64,000 bases of DNA from Halomonas sp. KG2 (GTDB taxonomy: Bacteria > Pseudomonadota > Gammaproteobacteria > Pseudomonadales > Halomonadaceae), in contig CP098528.1 of NCBI GenBank assembly GCA_030440445.1, positions 4,397,953-4,461,952 on the forward strand, in the 5' to 3' direction. The notes under the pieces were generated by a model that was not told the origin of the DNA, made no database searches, and worked only from the letters and a program-made list of their open reading frames with translations. A program made the translations under genes and the position numbers. This document shows, piece by piece, positions 37,603-48,635 of the stretch; the first letter of the stretch is position 1; every line of letters begins with the position of its first letter.

Positions 37603-37818
37603 AATTCTTCAGATAGATCTTCAGCACATGATTCCCCAGCACAATAAATGAGTCACGCTTACAACTTGTTGCTCAATAAATCATCAGCCACCTGCACAAA
37701 TCTTGCGCGATTATAGGGAAGCGCTATCATACCTTCAACCGAAGTTGCGCCGATTTCGCGCGATTCAGTGCCGACTTGCGACCAAAGGGTTAAAATAAGC
37801 GTCTATTTAGTAAGCCTG
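37603..37818. promoter_or_regulatory. atp operon leader region
   Basis: The 216 bases between parB and atpI contain no gene. No terminator hairpin is obvious after parB, so read-through from parAB into the atp operon is possible, but the gap is large enough for the atp promoter, which I cannot pin down. Confidence 0.4.
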
Positions 37819-38751
37819 CTATTTAATATGCCCCAGAATCCCATCGAGCTCTTCAAGGCTGGTATAACGAATCGTTACTTTCCCCTTCCCTTTTTGCCCG
37901 TGATCAATGGAGACGGGCGCGCCAAGCAATTCCCCCAAATGTGTTTCAAGACGTGCAACATCCGGTGTTTTGGCAGTACGCGGCGGTGTCTGGGCAGGCG
38001 TCTGGTTAGCTTGGACTTTTTTAACCAACGCTTCTGTGTCACGAACGGTCAAATCATTATTAACCACTTCATGGGCAATTTGGCGTTGCTGGGTACTGTT
38101 AAGCGACAGCAGGGCTCGCGCATGGCCCATATCTAAATCGCCGCGCTCCAGCAGCGTTTGCACTTCAGGGTCTAACGCTAACAAGCGCAATAAATTAGCG
38201 ACTTGAGTACGTGATTTACCAACTGCATCAGCAATTTGCTGCTGAGTAAGTTCAAATTCATCGCCAAGGCGCTTTAAGGCAAGTGCTTCCTCAATGGCAT
38301 TAAGGTTTTCGCGCTGGATGTTTTCAATCAGCGCCAGGGCAAGCGCTACTTCATCGCTAACATCGCGAATAACGGCGGGAATAACATCTAATTCAGCCAA
38401 CTGTGCAGCACGCCAGCGGCGTTCACCCGCGATAATTTCATAGCGGTTTTCACCCACTGGGCGAACCACAATAGGTTGCATTACCCCTTGTGCACGAATG
38501 GAATCGGCAAGCTCTTCCAATGCTTCTGGCTGAATATCCCGACGCGGCTGATATTTACCACGGGTAAGTTGGCCAAGAGGTAACCGTTCTAGCCGTTCAG
38601 CCGCCGCTTCTTCCGTTGGTGCTGCAGGCAACAGTGACGTGTCTGCACTATCCAGCGTCACGCCACCGGTAAGATCTAAACTGTCACGACGACGGGCGCC
38701 CGCACCAATCAGGGCATCCAGGCCACGTCCTAGCGCGCGTTTACGCGTCAT
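37819..38751 (-). CDS. parB: Chromosome partitioning protein ParB
   Basis: A 310-residue DNA-binding CTPase that loads at parS near the origin and spreads to form the segregation complex. The N-terminal domain has QYQPRRDI-like LTRGKYQPRRDIQ and the CTP-binding box GERRWRAAQLA. The helix-turn-helix is LTQQQIADAVGKSRTQVANLLRLL, and the C-terminal dimerisation domain ends with the stop at 37819. It follows parA by 24 bases. No full parS consensus was noticed by eye nearby. Confidence 0.96.
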   Translation of the reverse strand: MTRKRALGRGLDALIGAGARRRDSLDLTGGVTLDSADTSLLPAAPTEEAAAERLERLPLGQLTRGKYQPRRDIQPEALEELADSIRAQGVMQPIVVRPVGENRYEIIAGERRWRAAQLAELDVIPAVIRDVSDEVALALALIENIQRENLNAIEEALALKRLGDEFELTQQQIADAVGKSRTQVANLLRLLALDPEVQTLLERGDLDMGHARALLSLNSTQQRQIAHEVVNNDLTVRDTEALVKKVQANQTPAQTPPRTAKTPDVARLETHLGELLGAPVSIDHGQKGKGKVTIRYTSLEELDGILGHIK

Positions 38752-38775
38752 TCGCTTCCCCTCGTACTTTTTACG

Positions 38776-39543
38776 TTACAGCGATAGCCGCCGGATCATC
38801 TCTTTTGCTAGCACACGATAAGCCTGACTACCTCGCGAAAAACGCGCGTATTGAGTAACAGGTAAGCCATGGCTTGGTGCTTCAGCAACCTTCACATTGC
38901 GCGGAATGGTTGTTTTTAACAGCGCATCGCCAAAAAAATCTCTCAGCTGTTTGTCGACTTCACGCGTCAAACTGGTGCGCTTGTCGTACATAGTACGCAG
39001 AATGCCAGAAACGGCTAGATCAGGATTAACGCTCTGTTTAATCTGCTCAACAGTATCCAGCAGCGCTGATAGCCCTTCCAATGCGTAAAATTCACACTGC
39101 AATGGAATAAGCACACCATTGGCGGCTGTCAACGCATTCACGGTAAGCATATTCAGCGACGGCGGGCAGTCAATGAGGACGACATCATAGTCATCTGCCA
39201 CCGTCTGCAGTGCTAACGACAAACGACTTTGCCGCTGATCACTATCGAGCAGCTCTACTTCCGCGGCTGTTAAGTCGCCATTACCTGGTAGGACGTCGTA
39301 TTTCACGGGTAAATCGCGAACGATGGCATCGCTTGCGGTTGTTTCTCCCAGCAACACATCAAGTACGCTTTTTTCAAGCTCGTACTTATCGATGCCACTG
39401 CCCATGCTGGCATGCCCTTGCGGGTCTAAGTCTACCAGCAAGATACGACGATCAAGTGCTGCCAAACTGGCGGCGAGATTAACGGCTGAAGTGGACTTGC
39501 CCACACCGCCTTTTTGGTTGGTCAGGGCAATGATCTGGCTCAC
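38776..39543 (-). CDS. parA: Chromosome partitioning ATPase ParA
   Basis: A 255-residue Walker-type ATPase (Soj-like). The deviant Walker A KGGVGKSTSAVNLAA is at 10-24, Walker A' is LLVDLDPQGHAS, and Walker B is VVLIDCPPSLN. The GTG start at 39541-39543 shares one base with the rsmG stop (TAGTG), indicating translational coupling. Works with ParB to move origin regions apart. Confidence 0.96.
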   Translation of the reverse strand: MSQIIALTNQKGGVGKSTSAVNLAASLAALDRRILLVDLDPQGHASMGSGIDKYELEKSVLDVLLGETTASDAIVRDLPVKYDVLPGNGDLTAAEVELLDSDQRQSRLSLALQTVADDYDVVLIDCPPSLNMLTVNALTAANGVLIPLQCEFYALEGLSALLDTVEQIKQSVNPDLAVSGILRTMYDKRTSLTREVDKQLRDFFGDALLKTTIPRNVKVAEAPSHGLPVTQYARFSRGSQAYRVLAKEMIRRLSL

Positions 39544-40208
39544 TACTCAACTCCTTTTGGGGTCAGAATCAACAGCTGCCGCTCGGCCGTCTCGAAGGGT
39601 ACACGCAGTAGGTGACGCGCCTGGAGCTCAACATAGGCGGGCAACTCCCGCAGTTCATCATCAGCGCCTGGGCCTTTCATAGCAAGCCACTGCCCATGAG
39701 CTGCCGGTAGTGCTCGGGTTAGCGAGATAAAGTCTACCAAGCTGGCAAAGGCTCGGGAAATCACTTGATCAAACGTCTGGCCATTGAATTGCTCGACACG
39801 CGCTTGGGTTGGCGTGACGTTGGTCAACGCTAACTCCATCACTGCTTGACGTTGAAAGCGAACTTTTTTGCCATTGCTATCGAGTAGCGTTACCTGCAGT
39901 TCAGGCTTCATGATAGCAAGCACAAGGCCGGGCAAACCGGGGCCAGCGCCTACATCAAGTATCTGTGGCCCATGAACATAAGGTGCGACAGCAGCACTAT
40001 CCAGCACGTGCCGTGACACCATCTCTTCAACATCGCGTACAGCGGTGAGGTTATAAGCCTGATTCCACTTGTGCAACAGAGCGAGCAAACCAAGTAGTTG
40101 TTCGCGCTGTTGGGGGGTGACAGTGGCTCCTAATGTTGCTAATCCTTCTTCCAATCGGGGGGCAACGGTTTCAGGCAAACTGTTGATCAACGGCGTTAAT
40201 CGACTCAT
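39543..40208 (-). CDS. rsmG: 16S rRNA (guanine(527)-N7)-methyltransferase
   Basis: A 221-residue S-adenosylmethionine-dependent enzyme. The cofactor motif is [17 protein letters not shown], followed by [14 protein letters not shown] and the substrate region [12 protein letters not shown]. It overlaps the upstream mnmG by 4 bases. Historically gidB. Confidence 0.97.
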   Translation of the reverse strand: MSRLTPLINSLPETVAPRLEEGLATLGATVTPQQREQLLGLLALLHKWNQAYNLTAVRDVEEMVSRHVLDSAAVAPYVHGPQILDVGAGPGLPGLVLAIMKPELQVTLLDSNGKKVRFQRQAVMELALTNVTPTQARVEQFNGQTFDQVISRAFASLVDFISLTRALPAAHGQWLAMKGPGADDELRELPAYVELQARHLLRVPFETAERQLLILTPKGVE

Positions 40209-42109
40209 CCGTTAACGACCTCGCTAGTACTGACTAAGCGACGTTTTTTCAAATGTATTAGCAAAATAGAGACCGCCGCAGGGGTCACGCCGGAAATCCT
40301 AGCGGCTTGCGCCAGGGTTTCTGGACGCGTTTCACTAAGCTTTTGGCGGATCTCGTTGGATAGACCTTCTACCCGTTGATAATCCAGCTCGGCTGGCAGC
40401 GGTGTTGCTTCATGGCGCTTGAGCTTATCGATCTCATCCTGTTGACGGTCGATATAACCCTGGTATTTCGCTTGAATTTGTACTTGCTCGGCAACCGCTT
40501 CATCGTCGACATCGCCGCTTTCAATGCCAGGTAGCGATGTAATATCTGCATAGCTAAGCTCTGGGCGCTTTAACAAGTCACTTAAACAGTATTCTCGAGG
40601 AAGCGGTCTACCGGTTTTTTCAGCAATTTTCGCGGCGGCTGGTGTATTGGGCTGCACCCAGACAGTAGCTAAGCGTGTTGTTTCACGCTCGATGGCTTCG
40701 CGTTTTTGGCTAAACGCTGACCAACGTTTGTCATCGACTAACCCAAGCTCACGCCCTTTTTCCGTTAAACGCAGATCAGCATTGTCTTCGCGTAGCAGCA
40801 GGCGGTATTCCGCACGCGAGGTAAACATGCGGTAGGGCTCTTTGGTGCCCATAGTAATCAGGTCATCTACCAACACACCGAGATAAGCTTCGTCGCGGCG
40901 AGGATGCCAGGCCTCTAACTGTTTGGCGCGGCGAGCGGCATTCAAACCTGCCAACAACCCTTGAGCTCCAGCCTCTTCGTAACCGGTAGTACCGTTGATT
41001 TGTCCGGCGAAAAACAGGTTGTGGATAAATTTAGTTTCCAGGGAGTGTTTTAAATCCCGGGGATCAAAAAAGTCGTACTCAATAGCATAGCCAGGCCGTG
41101 TGATATGAGCGTTTTCTAAGCCTTTAATGGAGCGGACCACTTGTAGCTGAACATCAAAAGGCAACGACGTCGAGATTCCGTTGGGATAGAGCTCATGGGT
41201 ATCCAAGCCTTCAGGCTCGATAAATACCTGATGGCTTGATTTGTCGGCAAAGCGGTGAACTTTGTCTTCAATCGATGGGCAGTATCGCGGACCAACGCCT
41301 TCGATCACACCGGAATACATAGGCGAGCGATCAAGATTCGCCATGATGATTTCATGGGTGCGCTCATTGGTGTGCGCTATGTGGCAACTCACCTGTTGTG
41401 GATGCATCTCCCGTGAACCGAGGTACGACATGACCGGCGTTGGTGTGTCACCTGGCTGTTCTTCCAACGATGTGAAGTCAACCGTTTTGGCATCAATTCG
41501 TGGAGGCGTTCCGGTTTTTAGTCGATCAACACGAAACGGTAGTGCGCGTAAGCGCTCTGCTAGCGCGTTGGACGGCGGGTCACCGGCGCGGCCACCGCGG
41601 CTTTGATCTAACCCAATGTGGATAACGCCACCCAAAAAGGTGCCGGTCGACAGCACAACGGACTCCGCATGAAAGCGGATGCCTGTTTCGGTCACAACAC
41701 CTCGAACAGTGTTGTTATCCACAATCAGATCGCCAGCGGCTTGCTGAAAAATGGTTAAGTTCGGCTGGTTTTCCAGCATTCCCCGAATAGCAGCTTTGTA
41801 GCGAATTCGGTCTGCTTGAGCACGTGTTGCTCGAACGGCTGGACCTTTACGAGCGTTCAATACCCGAAACTGGATGCCGCCTAAGTCCGTGGCTAGCCCC
41901 ATTGCACCACCGAGTGCATCAATTTCTTTTACCAGGTGGCTTTTGCCAATCCCACCAATCGCTGGATTGCACGACATTTGGCCGAGCGTTTCGATGTTGT
42001 GGGTTAGCAATAGGGTTTGACAACCCATACGAGCAGAGGCCAATGCGGCTTCAGTTCCCGCATGGCCACCGCCGATGACAATCACGTCAAAGCGGTCGGG
42101 ATAGTTCAA
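40205..42109 (-). CDS. mnmG: tRNA uridine-5-carboxymethylaminomethyl synthesis enzyme MnmG
   Basis: A 634-residue FAD protein that works with MnmE to modify U34 of certain tRNAs. The FAD motif is [16 protein letters not shown], followed by [21 protein letters not shown] with its conserved Cys. The C-terminal domain ends [20 protein letters not shown]. In this window mnmG and mnmE are separated by about 17 kb. The coding sequence contains two perfect DnaA boxes (41020-41028 and 41715-41723). Confidence 0.98.
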   Translation of the reverse strand: MNYPDRFDVIVIGGGHAGTEAALASARMGCQTLLLTHNIETLGQMSCNPAIGGIGKSHLVKEIDALGGAMGLATDLGGIQFRVLNARKGPAVRATRAQADRIRYKAAIRGMLENQPNLTIFQQAAGDLIVDNNTVRGVVTETGIRFHAESVVLSTGTFLGGVIHIGLDQSRGGRAGDPPSNALAERLRALPFRVDRLKTGTPPRIDAKTVDFTSLEEQPGDTPTPVMSYLGSREMHPQQVSCHIAHTNERTHEIIMANLDRSPMYSGVIEGVGPRYCPSIEDKVHRFADKSSHQVFIEPEGLDTHELYPNGISTSLPFDVQLQVVRSIKGLENAHITRPGYAIEYDFFDPRDLKHSLETKFIHNLFFAGQINGTTGYEEAGAQGLLAGLNAARRAKQLEAWHPRRDEAYLGVLVDDLITMGTKEPYRMFTSRAEYRLLLREDNADLRLTEKGRELGLVDDKRWSAFSQKREAIERETTRLATVWVQPNTPAAAKIAEKTGRPLPREYCLSDLLKRPELSYADITSLPGIESGDVDDEAVAEQVQIQAKYQGYIDRQQDEIDKLKRHEATPLPAELDYQRVEGLSNEIRQKLSETRPETLAQAARISGVTPAAVSILLIHLKKRRLVSTSEVVNG

Positions 42110-42597
42110 GAGGCACCTCGTCTTGCGCCGTTTGGCACGGATGATGTGAGTCAGTATTGGTTCACTAATTGAGTAAGCCCGCCAGTATAAACCTCCTGTG
42201 GGTAACCGTCAGGTTTTTCCACACCCCAAGCTAAGCATTCATCTATTATTAATTACAAAATAAAAATATATAAGAGAAGTTCTGTTGATGTTGTAACTAC
42301 TGGTGTGGACAAAATTTGTTGATAACCCGAATAAGCTAATATATTTCAGTTGCTTAAATTGTTAGCTTTTACATGATTAAACGGAGGAGTAGCTGCGTAG
42401 AAGCGGTGCCACTCCTGTGGATGAAAGTGCGACTTACACACAGGCATGACAGACAACGGGTTATCCACCGGCCCATACCGAGTTTGTTACCGCACCTGTG
42501 AACAAGTGCGATTGGTAGCTTAAAAAGACTTGATTAGCGCTCATGGTAGGTGTCGTAGAGCAATATGATGCAGCGTGTAAAAAATAGTATCCACAGG
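42110..42597. other. Gene-free, AT-rich stretch upstream of mnmG with DnaA-box-like 9-mers (secondary origin candidate)
   Basis: No gene in about 490 bases. DnaA-box-like sites: 42215-42223 (TTTTCCACA, fits TTWTNCACA), and one-mismatch copies at 42304-42312, 42317-42325, 42416-42424, 42461-42469 and 42587-42595. A strongly AT-rich run (42240-42275) could serve as an unwinding element. E. coli oriC lies beside mnmG, which makes this place notable, but no site here is the exact TTATCCACA. Confidence 0.4.
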
Positions 42598-42634
42598 CAA
42601 AAAAAATGGCCTGTCGCGGTGACAGGCCATTTTA
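42598..42634 (-). terminator. Terminator of the amino-acid ABC transporter operon
   Basis: ATGGCCTGTC (42606-42615) pairs with GACAGGCCAT (42621-42630). On the minus strand a run of T follows (opposite 42598-42606); on the plus strand TTTTA follows. It ends the ABC operon whose last stop is at 42675. Confidence 0.8.
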
Positions 42635-42674
42635 TGGGGCAAAAATGGGCAAAAAAGTCAGATTAATTCCGACA

Positions 42675-43433
42675 TTAATGCTTCAAAACACGTGCAAGGA
42701 AGGATTGTGTTCGCTCATGTTGTGGCGTATCGAACAGTTGCTCGGGAGGACCTTGCTCGGCAATTTCGCCTTTATGGATAAAAATAACGCGATCTGCCAC
42801 TTCACGGGCAAAGCCCATTTCATGGGTCACTATCACCATGGTCATGCCTTCTTTGGCAAGTTCACGCATGGCATCCAGCACTTCACCAATCATTTCAGGA
42901 TCAAGCGCTGATGTAGGCTCGTCAAACAGCATCAGGCGGGGTTCCATGGCTAACGCCCGGGCTAACGCTACACGTTGCTGCTGCCCACCCGAGAGCTGGC
43001 TTGGGTACTTATCTGCTTGGTCGGCGATACCAACGCGCTCTAACAGTCGTTCAGCGGTATCTTCGGCATCTTGGCGGCTCCACCCCCGCACTTTCATGGG
43101 GGCAAGAGTAACGTTGTCGCGCACGCTCAAGTGGGGAAAAAGGTTGAACTGCTGAAACACCATGCCGACTTCAGTACGGATAGTTTGCAGCGCTTTACTG
43201 CTTTTACCGTTGGGCAGTAATTGGTTGCCATCAACATCAAGAGAGCCGGCTTGAAACTCTTCTAAGCCGTTGATACAGCGGATGAGCGTTGATTTACCAG
43301 AGCCACTGGCACCGATGATAACGACGACTTCACCAGGCACAATTTCAAGATCAACATTATTGAGTACGTGCAGGCTGCCAAAATGCTTATTGAGCTGCTG
43401 CATACGCACAATTGGCGATTGGGTAGAGGTCAT
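42675..43433 (-). CDS. Polar amino acid ABC transporter, ATP-binding protein
   Basis: A 252-residue ATPase of the GlnQ/ArtP type. Walker [11 protein letters not shown]-loop [12 protein letters not shown], signature [15 protein letters not shown], Walker [15 protein letters not shown] and the H-loop VTHEM are all present. I take ATG 43431-43433 (AAGGA 7 bases upstream) rather than an earlier in-frame start inside the permease gene. It powers uptake with the permease 10 bases upstream. Confidence 0.95.
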   Translation of the reverse strand: MTSTQSPIVRMQQLNKHFGSLHVLNNVDLEIVPGEVVVIIGASGSGKSTLIRCINGLEEFQAGSLDVDGNQLLPNGKSSKALQTIRTEVGMVFQQFNLFPHLSVRDNVTLAPMKVRGWSRQDAEDTAERLLERVGIADQADKYPSQLSGGQQQRVALARALAMEPRLMLFDEPTSALDPEMIGEVLDAMRELAKEGMTMVIVTHEMGFAREVADRVIFIHKGEIAEQGPPEQLFDTPQHERTQSFLARVLKH

Positions 43434-43443
43434 TGCACGTTCC

Positions 43444-44115
43444 TTATTGTCCTGCGAGGCCTCTGCGCTCAATTTGGCGCAGAATCAAAGAGAGAGTCCA
43501 GGTGATGGCAAGGTACATCAGCGCCACCATGAAATAGACCTCAAGTGCGGTAAAGGTAGTGGCAATATAAATTTGCCCTTGGCGGACTAATTCACCGACC
43601 CCGATAACAGAAAATAGCGAGGTATCTTTGATACTGATGATGCCCTGGTTACCCAGTGGAGGAATCATGCGCCGTAGGGCTTGGGGCCAAATTACGTAGC
43701 GAAAAGCTTGAGTTCGAGACAAGCCTAGCGAAAGTGACGCTTCTCGCTGGCCACGTTCGATAGACTGCACGCCGCCTCGCACAATTTCAGAGATATAAGC
43801 CCCTGAATTAATGGCGATCGCGGCAATGCCAGCAACGAGTGCGTTGATCGGGCCTCCCAGCAATTGGGGTAAGCCATAAAAGATAAACAGAACCTGCACT
43901 AAAATAGGCGTGCCGCGAAACACTTCGACGTATAAAACTGCTGGCCAGCGCAGCCAACGTACTGGGCTAATGCGCAATAAACCAAAGAATATGCCAATAA
44001 AGAAGCCGATCGCTAGGCCGCCGAACGATATAAGCAGTGTCCAAGGAATACCTGGTAACAGATAGGGGATCGACCCAAATGCGGCCGACCAATCAAACTG
44101 AAAGTTAACGTCCAC
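43444..44115 (-). CDS. Polar amino acid ABC transporter, permease
   Basis: A 223-residue inner-membrane permease of the HisM/GlnP type, probably homodimeric because only one permease gene is present. Five helices. The ATPase-coupling EAA loop reads [24 protein letters not shown]. It lies between the binding-protein gene (98 bases upstream) and the ATPase gene. Confidence 0.94.
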   Translation of the reverse strand: MDVNFQFDWSAAFGSIPYLLPGIPWTLLISFGGLAIGFFIGIFFGLLRISPVRWLRWPAVLYVEVFRGTPILVQVLFIFYGLPQLLGGPINALVAGIAAIAINSGAYISEIVRGGVQSIERGQREASLSLGLSRTQAFRYVIWPQALRRMIPPLGNQGIISIKDTSLFSVIGVGELVRQGQIYIATTFTALEVYFMVALMYLAITWTLSLILRQIERRGLAGQ

Positions 44116-44145
44116 GCGTTATCTCCAGAAAAATAAACAACGACA

Positions 44146-44175
44146 CAGGGCCGGGGGTATAGCCGCCCGGCCCTG
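44146..44175 (-). other. Intercistronic hairpin in the ABC transporter operon
   Basis: CAGGGCCGGG (44146-44155) pairs exactly with CCCGGCCCTG (44166-44175), a GC-rich stem with no T tract, between the binding-protein and permease genes. Such hairpins stabilise the upstream message or cause partial termination, so that binding protein outnumbers permease. Confidence 0.65.
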
Positions 44176-44213
44176 AGATGAAAAGTGCTCGTTAGTGATA
44201 GCGAACAGCGATG

Positions 44214-44984
44214 TTATTCAGCGCTGGGGGCTTCACCGAACCACTTTGTGTAGATTTCATCATAGGTGCCGTCTTCACGCATGGAGGCAAGTGCTTCGTT
44301 GGTAGGCTCTACCCACTCGCTGCCTTTATGGAAAACGATACCGTACTGCTGGCCTTCATACAGCGGGCCAACCACTTTGGTACGGCCTTCGCCACGGGTT
44401 TGTGAGAAGTAGGCAACGTTAGGGGCGTCGTACAGCACGGCATCCACGTTGCGCCCTAACAGCGCCATGTACATATCGGCGGTGCCTGGATAGGGAGTAA
44501 TGTCGGCATCTTCACCGAGTTCCTGTTGAAGGAAGTCGTAGCTGGTAGAGCCGATTTTGGTGGCAACGGTGAGACCCGCAAGGTCCTCAAGCGAAGAGAC
44601 CTCTTCGTTGTCGGCACGTACGATAATTTGCAGACCTGAGTCATAGTAGGGAGCGGAGAAGTCGACAACTTCGGCACGCTCATCTGTAATGGTGATGCCT
44701 GCAAGGGCGATTTCCTGGCTGCCGGTTTGGACGGCGGGAATGATGCCAGAGAACTCCATCGTGGTGAGGTTAACGTCAAAGCCTGCACGTTCGGCGACTG
44801 CGTTGATGATATCCATGTCGAAACCGATCATTTCACCGGTTTCTGGATCCATCATTTCAAACGGGACAAAGCTTGGGTCAGTGGCCACATTGACAGTAGG
44901 TGTTTGTGCAAACGCGACAGTGGTACTGCCTAAGCCCAGTGCAAGGGCGGTAGCAATGACAGATTTTTTTAGTAGGTAATTCAT
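44214..44984 (-). CDS. Polar amino acid ABC transporter, periplasmic binding protein
   Basis: A 256-residue solute-binding protein (SBP_bac_3). A signal peptide of about 26 residues ends VAFA before QTP. Family motifs: [47 protein letters not shown] with the ligand-binding segment, and GSTSYDFL. It is acidic, as expected for a salt-exposed protein. First gene of the operon. The exact amino acid cannot be told; glutamine- or arginine-type binding is plausible. Confidence 0.93.
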   Translation of the reverse strand: MNYLLKKSVIATALALGLGSTTVAFAQTPTVNVATDPSFVPFEMMDPETGEMIGFDMDIINAVAERAGFDVNLTTMEFSGIIPAVQTGSQEIALAGITITDERAEVVDFSAPYYDSGLQIIVRADNEEVSSLEDLAGLTVATKIGSTSYDFLQQELGEDADITPYPGTADMYMALLGRNVDAVLYDAPNVAYFSQTRGEGRTKVVGPLYEGQQYGIVFHKGSEWVEPTNEALASMREDGTYDEIYTKWFGEAPSAE

Positions 44985-45133
44985 TCGTTTCCCCGTGTTT
45001 TATTTGGTTAGCGACGCGATTTAAAGAAGATTTACTCTTATAAATTCCGTCTGCAACCGTTATTGACCTTTTAACCTTGGCGAGAAACCACCAAGGCGTC
45101 AAGTCACGGGGAGGGGGTTGTTACCAACGTTGG

Positions 45134-45487
45134 TTAGACCATGAAGGAAGCTCCACAGCCGCAGGTGGTCGTAGCGTTGGGGTTTTGAACACGAAAACGG
45201 GCACCTGCTAACCCTTCTTCATAGTCAATGGTTGAACCCACCAAGTATTGGTAGGAGAGAGGATCGACGACGAGGATCGCATCGCCAAATTCAATTAACG
45301 TGTCGTCTTCGGCCACGTTTTCAGCAAAATCAAACCCATACTGGAACCCCGAGCAGCCACCACCGGTGACATAAACGCGGAGTTTCAGCGCAGGGTTAGC
45401 CTCTTCTGCTATGAGTGCTTGGATGCGTTTCCGAGCACTATCAGACAAGAGTAGAGGCGTTGGAACAAAAGCTTCTGCACCGCTCAT
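45134..45487 (-). CDS. erpA: Iron-sulfur cluster insertion protein ErpA
   Basis: A 117-residue A-type Fe-S carrier. The three conserved cysteines are in [12 protein letters not shown] and TTCGCGASF. Length and N-terminus ([18 protein letters not shown]) fit ErpA, which delivers [4Fe-4S] clusters to enzymes such as IspG and IspH. It is followed by argC on the same strand, about 100 bases upstream. Confidence 0.95.
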   Translation of the reverse strand: MSGAEAFVPTPLLLSDSARKRIQALIAEEANPALKLRVYVTGGGCSGFQYGFDFAENVAEDDTLIEFGDAILVVDPLSYQYLVGSTIDYEEGLAGARFRVQNPNATTTCGCGASFMV

Positions 45488-45589
45488 GGGTACCTCCCGC
45501 GAGCTTTAAGAACGAATAATCGGCATCGGAGTGTGATTATGGGTAATTCCCAGCAAAATGGTCAACTATTGCTGGGAATTAGTCGTGCC

Positions 45590-46624
45590 TTAAGGCATCA
45601 ACGCTGGGGCGTTGAGGCCCATATTTTCGTCAAAGCCAAACATGAGGTTAAGGTTTTGAATCGCTTGGCCTGATGCGCCTTTAACGAGGTTATCAATTAC
45701 CGAAAGTACGACTACGGTATTGCCATTACCAGGACGGTGAACAGCGATACGGCAGGTATTGTTGCCTTTGACGCTGCGAGTTTCCGGATGACTGCCTGCA
45801 GGCATGACGTCAACAAACGGCTCGTGGGCGTAACGCTGCTCAAAGAGCGCCTGTAAATCGCCTGGCTCTTCAGTCAGCGTACTATAGAGCGTGGCATGAA
45901 TGCCGCGGATCATCGGCGTTAAGTGCGGCACAAAGGTAAGCCCTACGGCGTTTGGCTGCATATCGCTTAAGCCTTGACGAATTTCAGGCAAATGGCGATG
46001 TCCAGACGCACCGTAGGCTTTCATCGATTCGCTGGCCTCGGCTAGCAGCGAGGCAACTTTGGCACCACGGCCTGCGCCGGTAACGCCTGATTTGCAGTCA
46101 GCGATTAACTGGCCTGGGTCAATCAAACCAGCTTCCAAAAGTGGCAGATAGCCGAGTTGAGCAGCCGTTGGGTAGCATCCTGGTACGGCAATTAAGCGAG
46201 CGTTTTTGATTTTCTCACGATGCATTTCTGGTAGGCCATACACCGCTTCTTTTAGCAGTTCCGGGGCGCCATGGGGCTGGTCGTACCACTGGCTCCATTC
46301 GGCGGCGTCGCGCAGCCGGAAATCCGCAGATAAGTCGATTACTCGCGTGCCATTGTCGAGCAGTTCGCCTGCTAGTGCATGGGCGACCCCGTGGGGTGTT
46401 GCAAAGAACACCGCATCCAGTGCACCCAGTGCCTTGGCGTCTGGCTCGCTAAACGTGAGGGCGTCATAGTGGCCGCGCAGGTTGGGATACATGTCGCATA
46501 CCTTCACACCTGCTTCCGAGCGCGAGGTAATGGCTTCTACGCTTACCTGAGGATGCTGGGCAAGTAACCGTAACAGCTCAACGCCGGTATAGCCGGTACC
46601 GCCTACAATGCCAACCTTAATCAC
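45590..46624 (-). CDS. argC: N-acetyl-gamma-glutamyl-phosphate reductase
   Basis: A 344-residue NADPH enzyme of arginine synthesis. The start [20 protein letters not shown] is the NADP fold, [12 protein letters not shown] has the catalytic Cys, and [10 protein letters not shown] and HLPEIRQGL complete the active site. I start at GTG 46622-46624, which has AAGGAG 6 bases upstream, giving the length usual in Pseudomonas. Confidence 0.97.
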   Translation of the reverse strand: MIKVGIVGGTGYTGVELLRLLAQHPQVSVEAITSRSEAGVKVCDMYPNLRGHYDALTFSEPDAKALGALDAVFFATPHGVAHALAGELLDNGTRVIDLSADFRLRDAAEWSQWYDQPHGAPELLKEAVYGLPEMHREKIKNARLIAVPGCYPTAAQLGYLPLLEAGLIDPGQLIADCKSGVTGAGRGAKVASLLAEASESMKAYGASGHRHLPEIRQGLSDMQPNAVGLTFVPHLTPMIRGIHATLYSTLTEEPGDLQALFEQRYAHEPFVDVMPAGSHPETRSVKGNNTCRIAVHRPGNGNTVVVLSVIDNLVKGASGQAIQNLNLMFGFDENMGLNAPALMP

Positions 46625-46822
46625 AAACCACTCCTTGCGCATTACGCACAGTCAGACCCAACAATAATTAACAGCCTAATGAGATACCTCAGGCTGTTGA
46701 ACTGTAGCTAGCTATGATACACAAGAGAGCAGGCGCGTAAGAGCGCTATAGGGAAACAGGCATATGTTCACTAACGCGAACATGATGCGTAAAAGCGAAT
46801 AATAGGCGCAAGGACGGACGTT

Positions 46823-48613
46823 GTGGCACGTTTTTCCCGGTCAGATTTCACCTTGGAAAGTTTTCGTCGCCAGTTGGCGAATGTTGATGCCCTGCCTCAG
46901 CTGTGTGTGCTGGGGTTAGTGTCTGGGGTGATCACAGGCGCGGTGATGGTGGCTTTTCGCTTATTGCTAGAGGTAGGTGCTGCCCTTTATATGCCTGAGG
47001 GCAATCCTGAGGCCTTTGAAGGACTCGCACCATGGCTTCGTGCACTGTTGCCGATGATTGCCGTGACGTTGATTGGCACAATGCTCTATCGGCAAAAGGC
47101 TGCCGCCCGTAAGTTAGGTGTTGGCCATGTGATTGAGCGTCTCACCTATCACCAGGGACGTTTCCCTATGCGCAACTGGCTTAACCAGTGGTGGGTGGGC
47201 GTTGTGTCTGTGCTGGGTGGCCTCTCAGCAGGACGTGAAGGCCCTGCCATTCATCTGGGCGCAGCGGCCTCCAGCGGCTTAGGTCTCAAGCTTCGCTTGC
47301 CCAATAACAGTTTACGGGTGTTGGTTGCTTGCGGTACGGCGGCAGGTATATCAGCATCATTTAATACGCCAATCGCAGGGGTGATTTTCGCCATGGAAGT
47401 GGTGATGATGGAATACACCCTGATGAGCTTTATGCCGGTGATACTCGCCTCTACCATGGGGGCATTGGTCGCTCAATTGGTGTATGGCAATGAACCGGCG
47501 TTTCGCATTCCTGAAGTTGCCCTTGGCTCGCTAATGAACGTGCCTTGGGTGGTTATTATTGGTTTGGTGATCGGCCTGCTGGCGGGCTTATTTATTCATA
47601 TTTCGCGCAGTCAGTACCTACAGCAGTGGCCGCTATGGCTTAGGTTAGGTGCTGTTGGGGTGATAACGGGCGCTGTTGCGTGGTGGTTTCCTGAAGTGCA
47701 AGGCATTGGTTACGACAGCGTTGCGGCTATGTTGAATAATCAGTTGGCGATTACTGTGTTGTTGGCATTGATGATCGCGAAGTTATTGATTACTGCCATT
47801 ACCGTGGCAGGTGGTGTACCAATCGGCATTATTGGCCCCGTGCTAGTGGTCGGTGCTGCCATCGGTGCTCTAGGGGGAATGCTGGGCGGTTGGGTATGGC
47901 CAGATAAAGCGGCAGACCCTGGCATTTATGCCATGCTGGGCATGGCGGCAATGATGGGCGCGGTATTGCAAGCACCGCTTGCCGCCTTAATGGCGTTACT
48001 TGAACTAACGCATTCGCCACATATCATGTTGCCTGGCATGCTCGTTGTGGTGGTTGCCTGCCTAACATCTCGTCAGCTTACCGGTTGCGAGGGCTTTTTT
48101 ATTAGCTCGGTGCGCTACGGCTTACATCCGTTACAGCAGCCTTTAATGCAGGCGCTTTCGCGGGTATCGGTGCCAGCGGTAATGGAGCGCCACTTAGTAC
48201 GCACAGATCGAATGATTACGCCTGATCAGGCACGGCGTCTGTTGGAAACGAATCCTGTGTGGCTAGTGATTGAGCGCTCCAGTGCAGAAAAACCAGTGCT
48301 GGCGCTTAAAGCCGCTGAGCTTGCGCGTTGGTTACTGGAGCATGATGAAGCGCTGCAAGACGAAGCCCCACCAGAAGACGAGTTCATTGATTTGCTTGAG
48401 ATCCCTGGGCAGCGGCTTGAAATGGCACCTATCGGATTACAAGCAACGCTATCGGAAGCGTTTCTAAAACTTCAGGACAATGCGCTAGGCGCACTCTATG
48501 TCGTGCATGGTTATCGGCCAAAGCAGCAGCGAATTTCAGGTATCATTACGCGTGGCGCTATCGAACGTTATTATCACTACACTGACCCCCGCGGTGCTGA
48601 TTCCCAGCAATGA
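46823..48613 (+). CDS. ClC-type chloride channel/antiporter with C-terminal CBS region
   Basis: A 596-residue ClC protein. About 18 membrane helices precede a cytoplasmic region (about 440-590) with CBS-like motifs. The gating-glutamate motif is intact (SAGREGPAIHLG), as are SASFNTPIAGVIFAMEV and GIIGPVLVVGAAIGAL. The first selectivity-filter motif, GSGIP in E. coli ClcA, corresponds to GVGHV here, so chloride coordination differs. GTG start with AAGGA about 9 bases upstream. Possibly relevant to chloride balance in a halophile. Confidence 0.9.
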   Translation: MARFSRSDFTLESFRRQLANVDALPQLCVLGLVSGVITGAVMVAFRLLLEVGAALYMPEGNPEAFEGLAPWLRALLPMIAVTLIGTMLYRQKAAARKLGVGHVIERLTYHQGRFPMRNWLNQWWVGVVSVLGGLSAGREGPAIHLGAAASSGLGLKLRLPNNSLRVLVACGTAAGISASFNTPIAGVIFAMEVVMMEYTLMSFMPVILASTMGALVAQLVYGNEPAFRIPEVALGSLMNVPWVVIIGLVIGLLAGLFIHISRSQYLQQWPLWLRLGAVGVITGAVAWWFPEVQGIGYDSVAAMLNNQLAITVLLALMIAKLLITAITVAGGVPIGIIGPVLVVGAAIGALGGMLGGWVWPDKAADPGIYAMLGMAAMMGAVLQAPLAALMALLELTHSPHIMLPGMLVVVVACLTSRQLTGCEGFFISSVRYGLHPLQQPLMQALSRVSVPAVMERHLVRTDRMITPDQARRLLETNPVWLVIERSSAEKPVLALKAAELARWLLEHDEALQDEAPPEDEFIDLLEIPGQRLEMAPIGLQATLSEAFLKLQDNALGALYVVHGYRPKQQRISGIITRGAIERYYHYTDPRGADSQQ

Positions 48614-48635
48614 GCCCAACGCCTAAGGAGAGACC

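Noticed and set aside
37600..40210. A parS site next to parAB
   Set aside because: CACGTG cores seen by eye (for example near 40008) lack the flanking TGTTTC/GAAACA arms; a motif scan would decide.
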